From Candidatus Sulfotelmatobacter sp. (lineage in GTDB: Bacteria > Acidobacteriota > Terriglobia > Terriglobales > Acidobacteriaceae): a stretch of 53,368 nucleotides of DNA. The notes under the pieces were generated by a model, which saw only the letters and a list, made by a program, of their open reading frames with translations, was not told where the DNA came from and searched no databases. The stretch's first letter is position 1, and the number at the start of each line of letters is the position of its first letter. Shown here one piece after another: positions 1 to 8,344 of this stretch. The DNA lies in the NCBI GenBank assembly GCA_030039165.1, contig JASHQM010000028.1, forward strand, positions 1 to 53,368, in the 5' to 3' direction. Both the position numbers and the translations under genes were made by a program.

Positions 1-172
1 GGGGGGGCCAGCCGCGGCGCTCGCCCACCTGAGCACATCCCTCCCCTCTCGCCGTTTGCGACCCAGGTGGCCGGATTCTACCACGCCAATAGCTATCCCC
101 TGAGACGGTTTGACCCTCCGCTGCGAAGTCCTTACACTTGAGAATGTTCTCCGCTCGGCAGACGCTGATCCT

Positions 173-1954
173 GTGGAGGGTTTCCTGAGATTGCGATGGC
201 GAAGTCTGTGCTTTGCGGCCCTGTTGGGGCTGCTGGCAGGGGTGTGTGCGGGCCAGGATCCAGTGCCACCGAATCAGAGCTCGGGCACCAGGAATCAGGG
301 ATCGGGAACTCCACAAGCTCAATCACCGCAGAATCAATCACCGCCAAATCAGGCGCAGAGCCAGGAATCGTCGAGCAAAGCGCCGGAGCAGGCACCGGCT
401 CCGGCGGCACAGACGCCTGCCAATCAAACGCCAAAGTCTTCTTCAAGCAAACCGCCAGTGAAGCCGCCGGCGCGGAATCCCCTTGCGCCCAATCAGGTAC
501 CGATCACGCTGGAGGGTAACGAGACGATTTTCACCATGCTGACCGCGCTGAATATGTGCGGCTACGATCAGGATTTGAATCTTTCTGATCCGGTGCGCAG
601 CGAGGTGCGAGACGAGGTGCAAAGAAATGTTGAAAGTTCGGAAGCCGGCACAGCGGCCCGCACCGAGGTGTGCGACTTTGTGCAGAGCCACATAGCATCG
701 CGCGATCCGAACCGGAATATTTCGCAATACATCTCGTTGGCCCTGTATATGGATGGGCCTCCGCATTTTGTGCCGCGGTTGAAGGAAGAAGATTTGCCGC
801 CCGACGCCTATAACGTGGCGCTGTTCGGCAAATCGCTGGAAAAGTTTTATGCGGCGGCGGGCCTGCACGGAATCTGGGAGCGGCATCGGCATGATTATGC
901 GGCGGCGATGCAGCGCTATCACGAGCCGCTGGCGAAAATGGTGTTCGATACCCGCATTTATTTGAAAGAGGCTCCAACGCAGTATCTGGGAAGGAAGTTC
1001 TCCATTTATGTGGACTTCATGGGATCACCCAACGAGACGGACGCGCGGAATTACGGATCGGATTACTACGTGGTAGTGTTTGCGTCGCGCAACGCGCGAT
1101 CGGGGGAAAGCGCACCGGATTTGAAAATGGATCAGATTCGGCACACGTTTCTGCATTACGAGATGGATCCGCTGGCGGAGAAGCATTACACGTCGATGAA
1201 GCGGTTGGAGCCGCTGCTGCAATCGGTAAAGCGGGCGCCGATGGAAGCAGCCTTTAAGGACGATATTTCCCTGCTGGTGACGGAGTGCCTGGTGCGGGCG
1301 ATTGAGATTCGCACCTCGGGCGGGAAACAGGCAGCGGATGAAGCGATGCGGGCGCAGGCCGTAGATGACGCGGTAAAACAAGGCTACATTCTGACGCGCT
1401 ATTTTTATAGTACGATGGCTGCCTTCGAAAAAGATGAAGTGAGCATTCGCGGCGTATACGGCGATTTTCTGGATAATATTGATTTAAAGAAGGAAGAGAG
1501 AGCGGCTGCCGCCGTGCAGTTCGCCAGTGTTGCGTCGCCCGAACTGGTGAGGCTGTCGCGTCCCGAGGGCGGAAAGATTCTGGTAACCGCGGAGAAGCGC
1601 CTGTCGGCGGGCGATCCGAAGGGCGCGCAGGAGTTGGCGCAGGACGCGCTCGACCGGAAGGTTGGCGATCAGGGGCGGGCGCTGTTCATCCTGGCGCAAG
1701 TGGCGGTGGCGAACAAGAATCGCGACGGGGCGGAAGAGAATTTTCAGCGGGCGATCGCAGCGACCAGCGACCCCATTGTCCTGGGATGGTCGCACATTTA
1801 TCTGGGAAGAATTCTCGATATGAAGGAAGAGCGCGACGCGGCGGTGCAGGAATACAGGGCGGCGCTGGGAACAAGTGGGAGGCTGCCCGATATTCGGGCC
1901 GCAGCGGAAAAAGGACTGGCCCAGGCATATGAGCCGCCTGCCAAACCGCAGTGA
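173..1954 (+). CDS. Exported TPR protein with degenerate metallopeptidase-like core
   Basis: The frame is open from a TTG at 110, but the GTG at 173 is the better start because it puts a signal peptide (LRWRSLCFAALLGLLAG, then VCAGQ) at the N-terminus. No clear Shine-Dalgarno precedes either codon. A Pro/Gln/Ser-rich linker of about 90 residues follows. The middle domain contains HTFLH (from residue 324 of the GTG form) and a later TECLVRAIEIR; this spacing resembles a gluzincin HExxH...E core with the catalytic Glu replaced by Thr. The last ~130 residues (AQELAQDALDRK, ENFQRAIAAT, VQEYRAAL) are TPR helices. Seen: signal peptide, linker, repeats. Inferred: periplasmic or envelope scaffold, probably not an active peptidase. 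It is followed by another exported TPR protein in the same direction. I do not recognise a named family. Confidence 0.8.
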   Translation: MEGFLRLRWRSLCFAALLGLLAGVCAGQDPVPPNQSSGTRNQGSGTPQAQSPQNQSPPNQAQSQESSSKAPEQAPAPAAQTPANQTPKSSSSKPPVKPPARNPLAPNQVPITLEGNETIFTMLTALNMCGYDQDLNLSDPVRSEVRDEVQRNVESSEAGTAARTEVCDFVQSHIASRDPNRNISQYISLALYMDGPPHFVPRLKEEDLPPDAYNVALFGKSLEKFYAAAGLHGIWERHRHDYAAAMQRYHEPLAKMVFDTRIYLKEAPTQYLGRKFSIYVDFMGSPNETDARNYGSDYYVVVFASRNARSGESAPDLKMDQIRHTFLHYEMDPLAEKHYTSMKRLEPLLQSVKRAPMEAAFKDDISLLVTECLVRAIEIRTSGGKQAADEAMRAQAVDDAVKQGYILTRYFYSTMAAFEKDEVSIRGVYGDFLDNIDLKKEERAAAAVQFASVASPELVRLSRPEGGKILVTAEKRLSAGDPKGAQELAQDALDRKVGDQGRALFILAQVAVANKNRDGAEENFQRAIAATSDPIVLGWSHIYLGRILDMKEERDAAVQEYRAALGTSGRLPDIRAAAEKGLAQAYEPPAKPQ

Positions 1955-1967
1955 AGATATTGGACAA

Positions 1968-2035
1968 TTGAGTGATTGAGCGGTTGGGCGATTGTAATCT
2001 CGGATTTTCAATCACCCGATCGCTCAATCACCCAA
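1968..2035. repeat. Imperfect 27-nt inverted repeat built from ATTG-rich heptads
   Basis: Arms at 1968-1994 and 2009-2035 are complementary over 27 nt with four differences, two of which would be G-U pairs in RNA; the loop is 14 nt. The arms are themselves made of units such as GATTGAG and GATTGGG. It lies between two TPR genes and could act as a processing or stability hairpin. A related heptad string lies at 4752-4780. Confidence 0.6.
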
Positions 2036-2060
2036 TCATTCAACCTAATGAGGAGAACGC

Positions 2061-2921
2061 ATGAAGCGAGGGGCGGTGGTGATTGCAGTGTTGGGAATCG
2101 TCGCCGGGAGCGCGTCGATGGACGTGGCACAGAGCAATTCCGCCACGCAGAACCAAACAGGACAAACGAAGAGCGGGCAAACGGCGAGTCAGGCGGCTCC
2201 GCCGGCAGGGAAGCGTCCGCCACAGGCGAAGACACAGCCTGAGTTCGACGCATACAAGGCGATCATTGGAATGACCGATCCGGCAGCGCAGGAAAAGGCG
2301 GCGAATGATTTTGCGGCTAAATATCCGGATAGCGAGTTGCGGCCACTGGTGTTCAAGGCGACGATGCGCGGCTATCAGCAGGCCAACAACGGCGAAAAGA
2401 TGATGGAGATGGCGCAGAAGGTTTTGAGCTTTGACCCAGACGATCCCGAAGCATTGTTGTCCGTGGCGCAAGTCCTGGCCGAGCGTACGCACGACACGGA
2501 CCTCGACCGCGACCAGAAAATGGCCGAGGCGAGGAAGGATGCGCAGCGGGCGCTGGTTACAGTAGACACAGATGTTCCGACCTCGGGATATCCTCCGGAG
2601 CAGTTGCAGGCGTTCAAGAACTTTATGCGTTCGGAAGCGTACGAAATTCTGGGAACGCTGGATTTCAACGCAAAGGCCTGGCCGGATGCCGAAGGGAATC
2701 TGAAAAAATCAATCGATGCTTATCCGCAGCAGGTAGATCCGGTGGCAGTGTTGCGCTTATCACTGACGCTCGACGAGGAGAACCGATATCCGGATGCACT
2801 GAAGTATGCGAACCAGGCGGTCGATTTGAGCAAAGAAGGGACCGCAACCGGGGATGCGGCGCGCAAGGAAAAAGACCGGCTTATGCAATTAACAGGGGGA
2901 ACGAATCCGGCGCCGAAGTAA
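2061..2921 (+). CDS. Exported TPR-repeat protein
   Basis: 286 residues. The ATG at 2061 has a good Shine-Dalgarno (GAGGAG, 2049-2054). The N-terminus MKRGAVVIAVLGIVAG is a signal peptide, followed by a Gln/Ser/Thr/Lys-rich linker to about residue 60. The rest is helical with TPR-like units (KMMEMAQKVLSFDPDDPEAL, YEILGTLDFNAKAWPDAEGN, PDALKYANQAVDLSKE). It lies 106 bp after another exported TPR protein, separated by an inverted repeat. TPR units mediate protein-protein contacts; partner and role are unknown. Location outside the cytoplasmic membrane is inferred from the signal peptide. Confidence 0.85.
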   Translation: MKRGAVVIAVLGIVAGSASMDVAQSNSATQNQTGQTKSGQTASQAAPPAGKRPPQAKTQPEFDAYKAIIGMTDPAAQEKAANDFAAKYPDSELRPLVFKATMRGYQQANNGEKMMEMAQKVLSFDPDDPEALLSVAQVLAERTHDTDLDRDQKMAEARKDAQRALVTVDTDVPTSGYPPEQLQAFKNFMRSEAYEILGTLDFNAKAWPDAEGNLKKSIDAYPQQVDPVAVLRLSLTLDEENRYPDALKYANQAVDLSKEGTATGDAARKEKDRLMQLTGGTNPAPK

Positions 2922-2955
2922 GAACTCCTGAATGTTTAGCCACATTCGGTGGAAG

Positions 2956-2994
2956 CAGATTCCTCGCCGAGCCTCGGCTCGATTCCGAATGACA
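2956..2994. repeat. Short dispersed palindromic element, copy 1
   Basis: The sequence begins CAGATTCCTCGC, has a GCCGA/TCGGC stem-loop in the middle and ends GAATGACA. A second element with the same ends (CAGATTCCTCGC ... GAACGACA) lies at 39005-39046. The shared ends and variable middle suggest a dispersed intergenic repeat. Confidence 0.45.
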
Positions 2995-3044
2995 CCCTAT
3001 GAGACCGCTAAACGCGGGATGGCGCTAAGGATTCTGGTTTCAAA

Positions 3045-3866
3045 ATGAAGGAACGGGAAATCAGCGCGCTGGAAACGGCAATCGGTTACCACTTCCGGCG
3101 GCGGGCGGTGATCGAACAAGCGCTCACGCACAGCTCGCAGGCGCGCGAGCAGGAATCGCAGCATGGGGGAGAGAATAAATATAAGGTCAGCGACAACGAG
3201 CAACTGGAGTTTTTGGGCGATGCCGTCCTGGCGCTGGTGACCAGCGAGGAGTTGTTTCAGCGCTTTCCACGATTCCGCGAGGGAGAGCTTTCGAAATTGC
3301 GGGCGCACCTGGTCAGCGAGCGGCATCTCATTCTGGTAGCGCAGCGGCTGGAGTTGGGCAACTATCTGCGGCTGGGGCGCGGAGAAGAAAAAAGCGGAGG
3401 GCGCAGAAAGACGGCGCTGCTGGTAGATGCGCTGGAGGCGGTTTTGGCGGCGATTTATCTGGATGGCGGAATGGAGCCGGCGCACGAATTTATTTTGCGG
3501 GAAATTCTGCTGCCCGAAGTGGAGCGCATGGAGCGCGAGGGCGGCACGCTGCCCATGACAGATTTCAAGTCGGCGCTGCAAGAAACTCTGCAAGGTTTGG
3601 GACTGGCGCAGCCGACCTATGTGCTGGTGCAGGAGTCTGGACCGGAGCACAACAAGACCTTTACTGTGGAAGTACGTCTGAATACGAAGAACGGAGAGAG
3701 CCAGGCCGAGTTTGTGGGACGCGCGCAGGGCTCGACCAAGAAAACGGCGGAGCAGGATGCGGCGCGGCAGTTGCTGGCGTACCTGGCGTCGCGACCACAG
3801 TCGACGGGCGGCAAGCTGGTGCGGGAATCGCAGGCGGCGGAGAAATCAAGATTGGATGTGCAGTAA
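3045..3866 (+). CDS. rnc: Ribonuclease III
   Basis: 273 residues. RNase III cuts double-stranded RNA and processes rRNA precursors. The signature NEQLEFLGDAV is at 51-61, with acidic metal-site residues E55 and D59; the second acidic pair D128 and E131 is in LLVDALEAVLAAIYLDGG. A double-stranded-RNA-binding domain occupies about 173-246 (DFKSALQETLQ ... STKKTAEQDAARQLLAYL). The C-terminal ~25 residues are an unconserved tail. The stop codon directly abuts the ATG of the first signal peptidase gene, so the two are probably co-translated; rnc-lepB linkage is common in bacteria. Confidence 0.97.
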   Translation: MKEREISALETAIGYHFRRRAVIEQALTHSSQAREQESQHGGENKYKVSDNEQLEFLGDAVLALVTSEELFQRFPRFREGELSKLRAHLVSERHLILVAQRLELGNYLRLGRGEEKSGGRRKTALLVDALEAVLAAIYLDGGMEPAHEFILREILLPEVERMEREGGTLPMTDFKSALQETLQGLGLAQPTYVLVQESGPEHNKTFTVEVRLNTKNGESQAEFVGRAQGSTKKTAEQDAARQLLAYLASRPQSTGGKLVRESQAAEKSRLDVQ

Positions 3867-4742
3867 ATGAATTCACCAGTCGAACACGTTTCCAGCATTC
3901 CTGAAAATCCTCCGCCGGGAATGCAACCGGTGAACGGATCTCTAAAGGAAGATTCTCCGGAAACTGGTTTGCCGCCACAGCAGCCGGGCACCAAACCTCA
4001 CGCGGCCCGGTCGATGGGAACGGAAATCATTGGGTCGGTGCAGTCTTTGCTGGGCACGGTTGTGATTGCGGTGTTTGTGATCACCTTCATTGTGCAGGCG
4101 TTTCAGATTCCATCGCCCTCGATGGAGAATACGCTGCTGATTGGCGACTACCTGCTGGTAAACAAACTGACCTATGGCGGGGGCGGAATCGGCGACTTTT
4201 TCATGCCCTACCGGCGCGTGCATCGCGGAGATATCATCGTTTTTCATTATCCCCTGAGCCCGGCGCAGCACTTCGTGAAACGGGTGATTGGTGTACCGGG
4301 CGATCGCTTGCGTTTGATCAACAAACAAGTGTTCGTGAATGGCGGGCCGCTGAATGAACCGTATGCGCATTTCACCCGTCCCGCCGACGACATGTTCCGC
4401 GACAATTTTCCGCGAGTCGACATGCTGTCGGGACCGACTCCTGAGTGGTGGGTGCAGATGCGCAAGCTGGTGGAAGACGGGCAGCTCATTGTTCCTGAGG
4501 GAAATTATTTTGTGATGGGCGATAACCGCGACAACAGCTACGACAGCCGGTATTGGGGATTCGTGCCGCAGGCTAATATTATTGGGCGTCCGCTGGTGAT
4601 CTACTGGTCGGTGCAGGGCACTGGCGAGGCCGACCCCTCCGCGCCGTCATCAGCGGGTGATAAACTGTATCGCTTTGCTTATGTGCTGACGCACATCCAT
4701 CAGGCGACGCGCTGGGATCGGACCCTGAGGCTAGTGAAGTGA
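3867..4742 (+). CDS. lepB: Signal peptidase I (first of two)
   Basis: 291 residues. It removes signal peptides from exported proteins at the outer face of the cytoplasmic membrane. A single membrane anchor lies at about 62-79 (LGTVVIAVFVITFIVQAF) after a Pro-rich cytoplasmic tail. The catalytic Ser is S85 in IPSPSMENTLLIGD and the general base is K138 in HFVKRVIGVPGD. The conserved GDNRDNSYDSRYWGF box is intact. The ATG follows the rnc stop with no gap. A second paralogue starts within 50 bp downstream. The family assignment is secure; division of labour between the copies is unknown. Confidence 0.97.
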   Translation: MNSPVEHVSSIPENPPPGMQPVNGSLKEDSPETGLPPQQPGTKPHAARSMGTEIIGSVQSLLGTVVIAVFVITFIVQAFQIPSPSMENTLLIGDYLLVNKLTYGGGGIGDFFMPYRRVHRGDIIVFHYPLSPAQHFVKRVIGVPGDRLRLINKQVFVNGGPLNEPYAHFTRPADDMFRDNFPRVDMLSGPTPEWWVQMRKLVEDGQLIVPEGNYFVMGDNRDNSYDSRYWGFVPQANIIGRPLVIYWSVQGTGEADPSAPSSAGDKLYRFAYVLTHIHQATRWDRTLRLVK

Positions 4743-4751
4743 GGGAGTTTT

Positions 4752-4780
4752 GTAATTGTGAAATTGGGCAATTGGGAAAT
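4752..4780. repeat. ATTG heptad string between the two lepB genes
   Basis: Runs of AATTGTG, AAATTGGGC and AATTGGG fill the gap between the signal peptidase genes and resemble the arms of the inverted repeat at 1968-2035. An in-frame GTG at 4758 lies inside this string, so a start there would translate the repeat. Confidence 0.4.
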
Positions 4781-4787
4781 CCTTCGG

Positions 4788-5597
4788 ATGGATCGATCGG
4801 TGGCTAAGAACGAAGGCAAGCGGAAAGATAAGGATAAAGACCCGACTCCTGAAAAACCGCGGGAGACGACAGTGGAGTTTCTCGCCTCGCTGTCGGCCGT
4901 GCTGGTGACCGGGCTCTTCATTATTACTTTTATCGTGCAGGCCTTCGAAATTCCCTCCAGTTCAATGGAGGACACGCTGCTGATCGGAGACCATGTATTC
5001 GTGAACCGTGTGCAGTTCGCGCCCAAGACTTCATGGTTAGGCCCGCTGCTTCCCTATCGCAACATCCGGCACGGCGATATTGTGGTATTTCTGCATCCTG
5101 ATTCGGCTTATCTCGGCACTTACGTGGTGAAGCGGATCATGGGCATTCCGGGGGACCGCATTCATCTGCGCGATGGCGTAGTATACCGAAACGGGGAAAA
5201 GCTCGACGAACCATACATCGACCATGACCGCGACGATCCTTCCGACTCCTACCGCAATGATTTTCCCGCGGTGCCGCCCGGCTCAGACCCGAATATTTCT
5301 CCCACATGGGCGGCGGAATTGCCTTCCTATATACAGGGCGACGACCTGGTCGTGCCGCCCGGGCATTATTTCGCGATGGGCGACCACCGTGGGGTGAGCC
5401 TGGACAGCCGTTATTGGGGATTTATTCCGAAGGAAAACGTGATCGGGCGCCCGATGTTCATTTACTGGTCGTTCGAAACGCCCGCCGATCAATATATGAG
5501 GACCAGCATGGGCGACCGGCTGGGTTTCCTGGCGCACGTGGTGCTGCACTTTTTCGACGAGACGCGCTGGAAGAGGACGCTCGCGATTGTGCGGTAG
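4788..5597 (+). CDS. lepB: Signal peptidase I (second of two)
   Basis: 269 residues from the ATG at 4788. A GTG at 4758 would add ten residues encoded by repeat-like sequence, so the ATG is preferred although its Shine-Dalgarno is weak. A Lys-rich tail is followed by an anchor at about 33-52 (ASLSAVLVTGLFIITFIVQA), catalytic S59 in IPSSSMEDTLLIGD and base K115 in VVKRIMGIPGD. The last box reads GDHRGVSLDSRYWGF instead of the usual GDNRDNS, the main difference from the neighbouring copy. It is followed immediately by a rho-independent terminator, so rnc-lepB-lepB forms one unit. Probably active; a different substrate set is possible but unproven. Confidence 0.95.
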   Translation: MDRSVAKNEGKRKDKDKDPTPEKPRETTVEFLASLSAVLVTGLFIITFIVQAFEIPSSSMEDTLLIGDHVFVNRVQFAPKTSWLGPLLPYRNIRHGDIVVFLHPDSAYLGTYVVKRIMGIPGDRIHLRDGVVYRNGEKLDEPYIDHDRDDPSDSYRNDFPAVPPGSDPNISPTWAAELPSYIQGDDLVVPPGHYFAMGDHRGVSLDSRYWGFIPKENVIGRPMFIYWSFETPADQYMRTSMGDRLGFLAHVVLHFFDETRWKRTLAIVR

Positions 5598-5636
5598 CGG
5601 GAGCTTTGCCTCAGGAGCTCGATCCCGATTTTTTTT
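5598..5636 (+). terminator. Rho-independent terminator after rnc-lepB-lepB
   Basis: CGGGA (5598-5602) pairs with TCCCG (5623-5627), with an inner GCT/AGC pairing, followed by A and eight T residues (5629-5636). It begins one base after the lepB stop codon. Confidence 0.75.
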
Positions 5637-5733
5637 GCTTCTGCCCGGCACGGTTGAAGCCGCGGCATTTTCAAGGCGGTTTGCTGAGCGGACCGGGCGA
5701 ATGTGCTGAATTTCTTCTGCGGAAACTACTGCA

Positions 5734-8304
5734 GTGAAACTCTTCTCTTCCAAGCGACGCGCGGCAATCACGGCAACAATGATTGTGCTGGCGCTGTTCC
5801 TGATTCGGCCGGGAGTCTCGCGGCTGAAAAATCGCATAACCGTGTCGTTGAGCCGGGCGGTGGGGCGACCTGCGGATATCGGTTCGGTCCATCTGCGATT
5901 TCTGCCGCGGCCGGGATTCGATCTCGAAAATCTTGTGATCTATGAAGAACCCGCCTTTGGCTGGGAGCCGATGTTGCAGGCGCGAGAGGTCACGGCCGTA
6001 GTGCGGCTCACATCGCTGGCTCGCGGGCGACTTGAGATTGCGCAGCTGGAACTGACCGAGCCGAGCCTGAACCTGGTGCGTCGGGCAGACGGCAGGTGGA
6101 ACTGGCAGGACTTGCTGGAGCGGACTGCACACACTCCACTTGCGCCAACCGGGAAGGCGAAATCAGAGCCGCGGACCGGCTTTCCCTACATCGAAGCCAA
6201 TAGCGGCCGGATCAACTTCAAGGATGGCCTGGAGAAGAAACCGTATGCGCTTCTGAACGCCGATTTCGCCGTTTGGCAGGAATCGGAGAACACATGGGGT
6301 GTGCGCCTGAGCGCCGAACCCCTGCGCCTTGACGTGAACATGAGCGATACCGGCCTGCTGCGGCTTGAGGGAAAGTGGCAGCGGGCGACCCTGCTGCTGG
6401 ATACGCCATTACAGTTCAGCGCTGAGTGGAATCACGCACAACTGGGACAGCTTAGCAAACTATTCACGGGAAGCGACAAGGGATGGCGGGGCGACGCACG
6501 TCTGGATGCGACTTTGAGGGGCACACCCGCTGCGATACAGATTGTTCTCGATAGCTCGGTACAGGATTTTCACCGCTACGATATCTCGAACGTGGCAGGA
6601 TTACGGCTGGGCGCGCACTGCGATGGCGTCTATGGCTCCGCGGAAGCTGTGATGCGCGACGTAGTCTGCAGCGCGCCGGTGGGCAGTGGAGCGATTACCC
6701 TGCGCGGCAGTGTGGGAGTGCCCGGTGTGCATAGGGCGGATCTCACGCTCAATCTCGACGGTGTGCCGATTAGCTCAATTGCAGCGTTGGCGAGACGCGC
6801 GAAGAAGAATCTGCCGGCGGATCTGGTGTCGAACGGGAGTGTGAACGGGAATTTTTCCGCAAGAAATGACGGGGCACGGCCGGTGAAATTTCAGGGACGG
6901 GGAGAGATCAGCAACTTTCTGCTGCAATCAGCCAACAGCAAGGTAAATGTGTCCGTGGTCGGCATACCATTTGTGCTCGCCTCAGAAGCGGCCGTTCGCG
7001 ATGCAGAGCCACCCAAGGCGGTCGCTCTGGGGAGTTCCGAAACGTCGCCGTCCGCGCAAGGATTGCATATCGAGTACGGTCCGTTTCCCGTTGCCCTAGG
7101 CAGGCCTGTGGCCGCGCAGGTGCGAGGATGGCTCTCGCGGTCCGGTTATGGGATGGCGGTCCGGGGAGAGGGAGAGATTTCACACGCTTTGAGGATTGCG
7201 GGATTACTAGGCTTGCCCGCAATTCAAGGCAATGTCGACGGCATCGCCCAGGTGGATTTGCAGATTGCCGGATCCTGGGGCGGAAACGGATTTGAAGCCT
7301 CATCCGGCTTCTCTCCGCCACGGGTGACGGGAAGCGCCCAGTTGCGTAGCGTTCGTGCCAAGGTACAGGGAGTAAGCAGTCCGCTCGAGATTCCCTCGGC
7401 GACATTGTGGCTTCTGCCCGAGCAAGTCCGGCTGGAAAGAATAACTGCCAAGGCAGCGAGTACTGTGTGGACTGGAAGCGTGTGGCAGCCGCGCGGGTGC
7501 GGCGTGCCTGGGACATGCACAGTGCACTTCAGCTTGAGCGCGGAGAAGATCGGTGCGGCGGATCTTTCCGGCTGGCTTCATGCAAAAAGCGAGAGGCGCT
7601 GGTACCAGATATTGACGCCTGTCGAGCCAGCGCCATCATCTTTGGGAAGCTTGCGCGCGTCCGGAAAACTCAACGTTAGCCAGTTTTCTTTGGATGGCGT
7701 CATTGCCGATCGAGCTTCGGCTTCGATTGATATCGATCATGGCAAGCTGAGAGTCACGGACCTGCGGGCAGACGTTTTTGGTGGCAAATACAGCGGCGAA
7801 TTGCATGGGGAGTTCAGCGGGGGCTCAGCAGCCTATGCAGGAAGCGGAACGTTTACCGGAATTTCTTTGGAGCGGATGGCGGCAGCGATGCACGATCCCT
7901 GGGTTTCCGGGACAGCGAGCGGAACCTACCTGATTGCCGGTTCGGGCAAGGACGCCAAGGTTTTCTGGCAATCGGCCGAAGGTGATCTAGAGTTTGATGT
8001 GCGAAATGCGGTATTAGCGCACATTTCTCTGGGTGGTGATCCCCCCTTGCGAGTCGCGCGCTGGCAAGGGACTGCGAAGTTGCGCAGCGGCAAGATCGAA
8101 ATTGAAAAAGGACAGTTGTTTTCACCTTTGGGATCGTATGAAGTGAGCGGAACGGCGTCGCTGGAGCGGGCGCTGAATATGAGAGTTACTCAGAGCGGAG
8201 AGTCTGAGCGTAGATCGATGGCTTACGCCGTAACCGGCACGTTGGCCGAGCCGCGTGTGGCGGAAATCTCCGCACCCCAGACGCAGGCGAAGTTGAAGCA
8301 ATAA
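5734..8304 (+). CDS. AsmA-family envelope protein
   Basis: 856 residues from a GTG start with no strong Shine-Dalgarno. An N-terminal membrane anchor (AAITATMIVLALFLIRPGV, about 10-28) precedes the AsmA-type opening domain (RPADIGSVHLRFLPRPGFDLENLVIYE ... PSLNLVRRADGRWNWQDLL). Long beta-rich stretches follow, ending in an AsmA_2-like region (LRVTDLRADVFGGKYSGELHG, GTFTGISLERMAA). Family knowledge: AsmA-like proteins are repeating beta-groove proteins involved in phospholipid transport and outer-membrane homeostasis. The terminator just upstream suggests its own promoter. It converges with the amidohydrolase gene with only 40 bp between stops. Confidence 0.88.
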   Translation: MKLFSSKRRAAITATMIVLALFLIRPGVSRLKNRITVSLSRAVGRPADIGSVHLRFLPRPGFDLENLVIYEEPAFGWEPMLQAREVTAVVRLTSLARGRLEIAQLELTEPSLNLVRRADGRWNWQDLLERTAHTPLAPTGKAKSEPRTGFPYIEANSGRINFKDGLEKKPYALLNADFAVWQESENTWGVRLSAEPLRLDVNMSDTGLLRLEGKWQRATLLLDTPLQFSAEWNHAQLGQLSKLFTGSDKGWRGDARLDATLRGTPAAIQIVLDSSVQDFHRYDISNVAGLRLGAHCDGVYGSAEAVMRDVVCSAPVGSGAITLRGSVGVPGVHRADLTLNLDGVPISSIAALARRAKKNLPADLVSNGSVNGNFSARNDGARPVKFQGRGEISNFLLQSANSKVNVSVVGIPFVLASEAAVRDAEPPKAVALGSSETSPSAQGLHIEYGPFPVALGRPVAAQVRGWLSRSGYGMAVRGEGEISHALRIAGLLGLPAIQGNVDGIAQVDLQIAGSWGGNGFEASSGFSPPRVTGSAQLRSVRAKVQGVSSPLEIPSATLWLLPEQVRLERITAKAASTVWTGSVWQPRGCGVPGTCTVHFSLSAEKIGAADLSGWLHAKSERRWYQILTPVEPAPSSLGSLRASGKLNVSQFSLDGVIADRASASIDIDHGKLRVTDLRADVFGGKYSGELHGEFSGGSAAYAGSGTFTGISLERMAAAMHDPWVSGTASGTYLIAGSGKDAKVFWQSAEGDLEFDVRNAVLAHISLGGDPPLRVARWQGTAKLRSGKIEIEKGQLFSPLGSYEVSGTASLERALNMRVTQSGESERRSMAYAVTGTLAEPRVAEISAPQTQAKLKQ

Positions 8305-8344
8305 GTCGTTGCCTTAAGCCTTTTGTACCTGCGTGACAGCCGCA

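Noticed and set aside
1..141. Open frame at the left edge as the end of an upstream gene
   Set aside because: 47 codons without a stop in GC-rich DNA are expected by chance, and the sequence has no protein-like character or motif.
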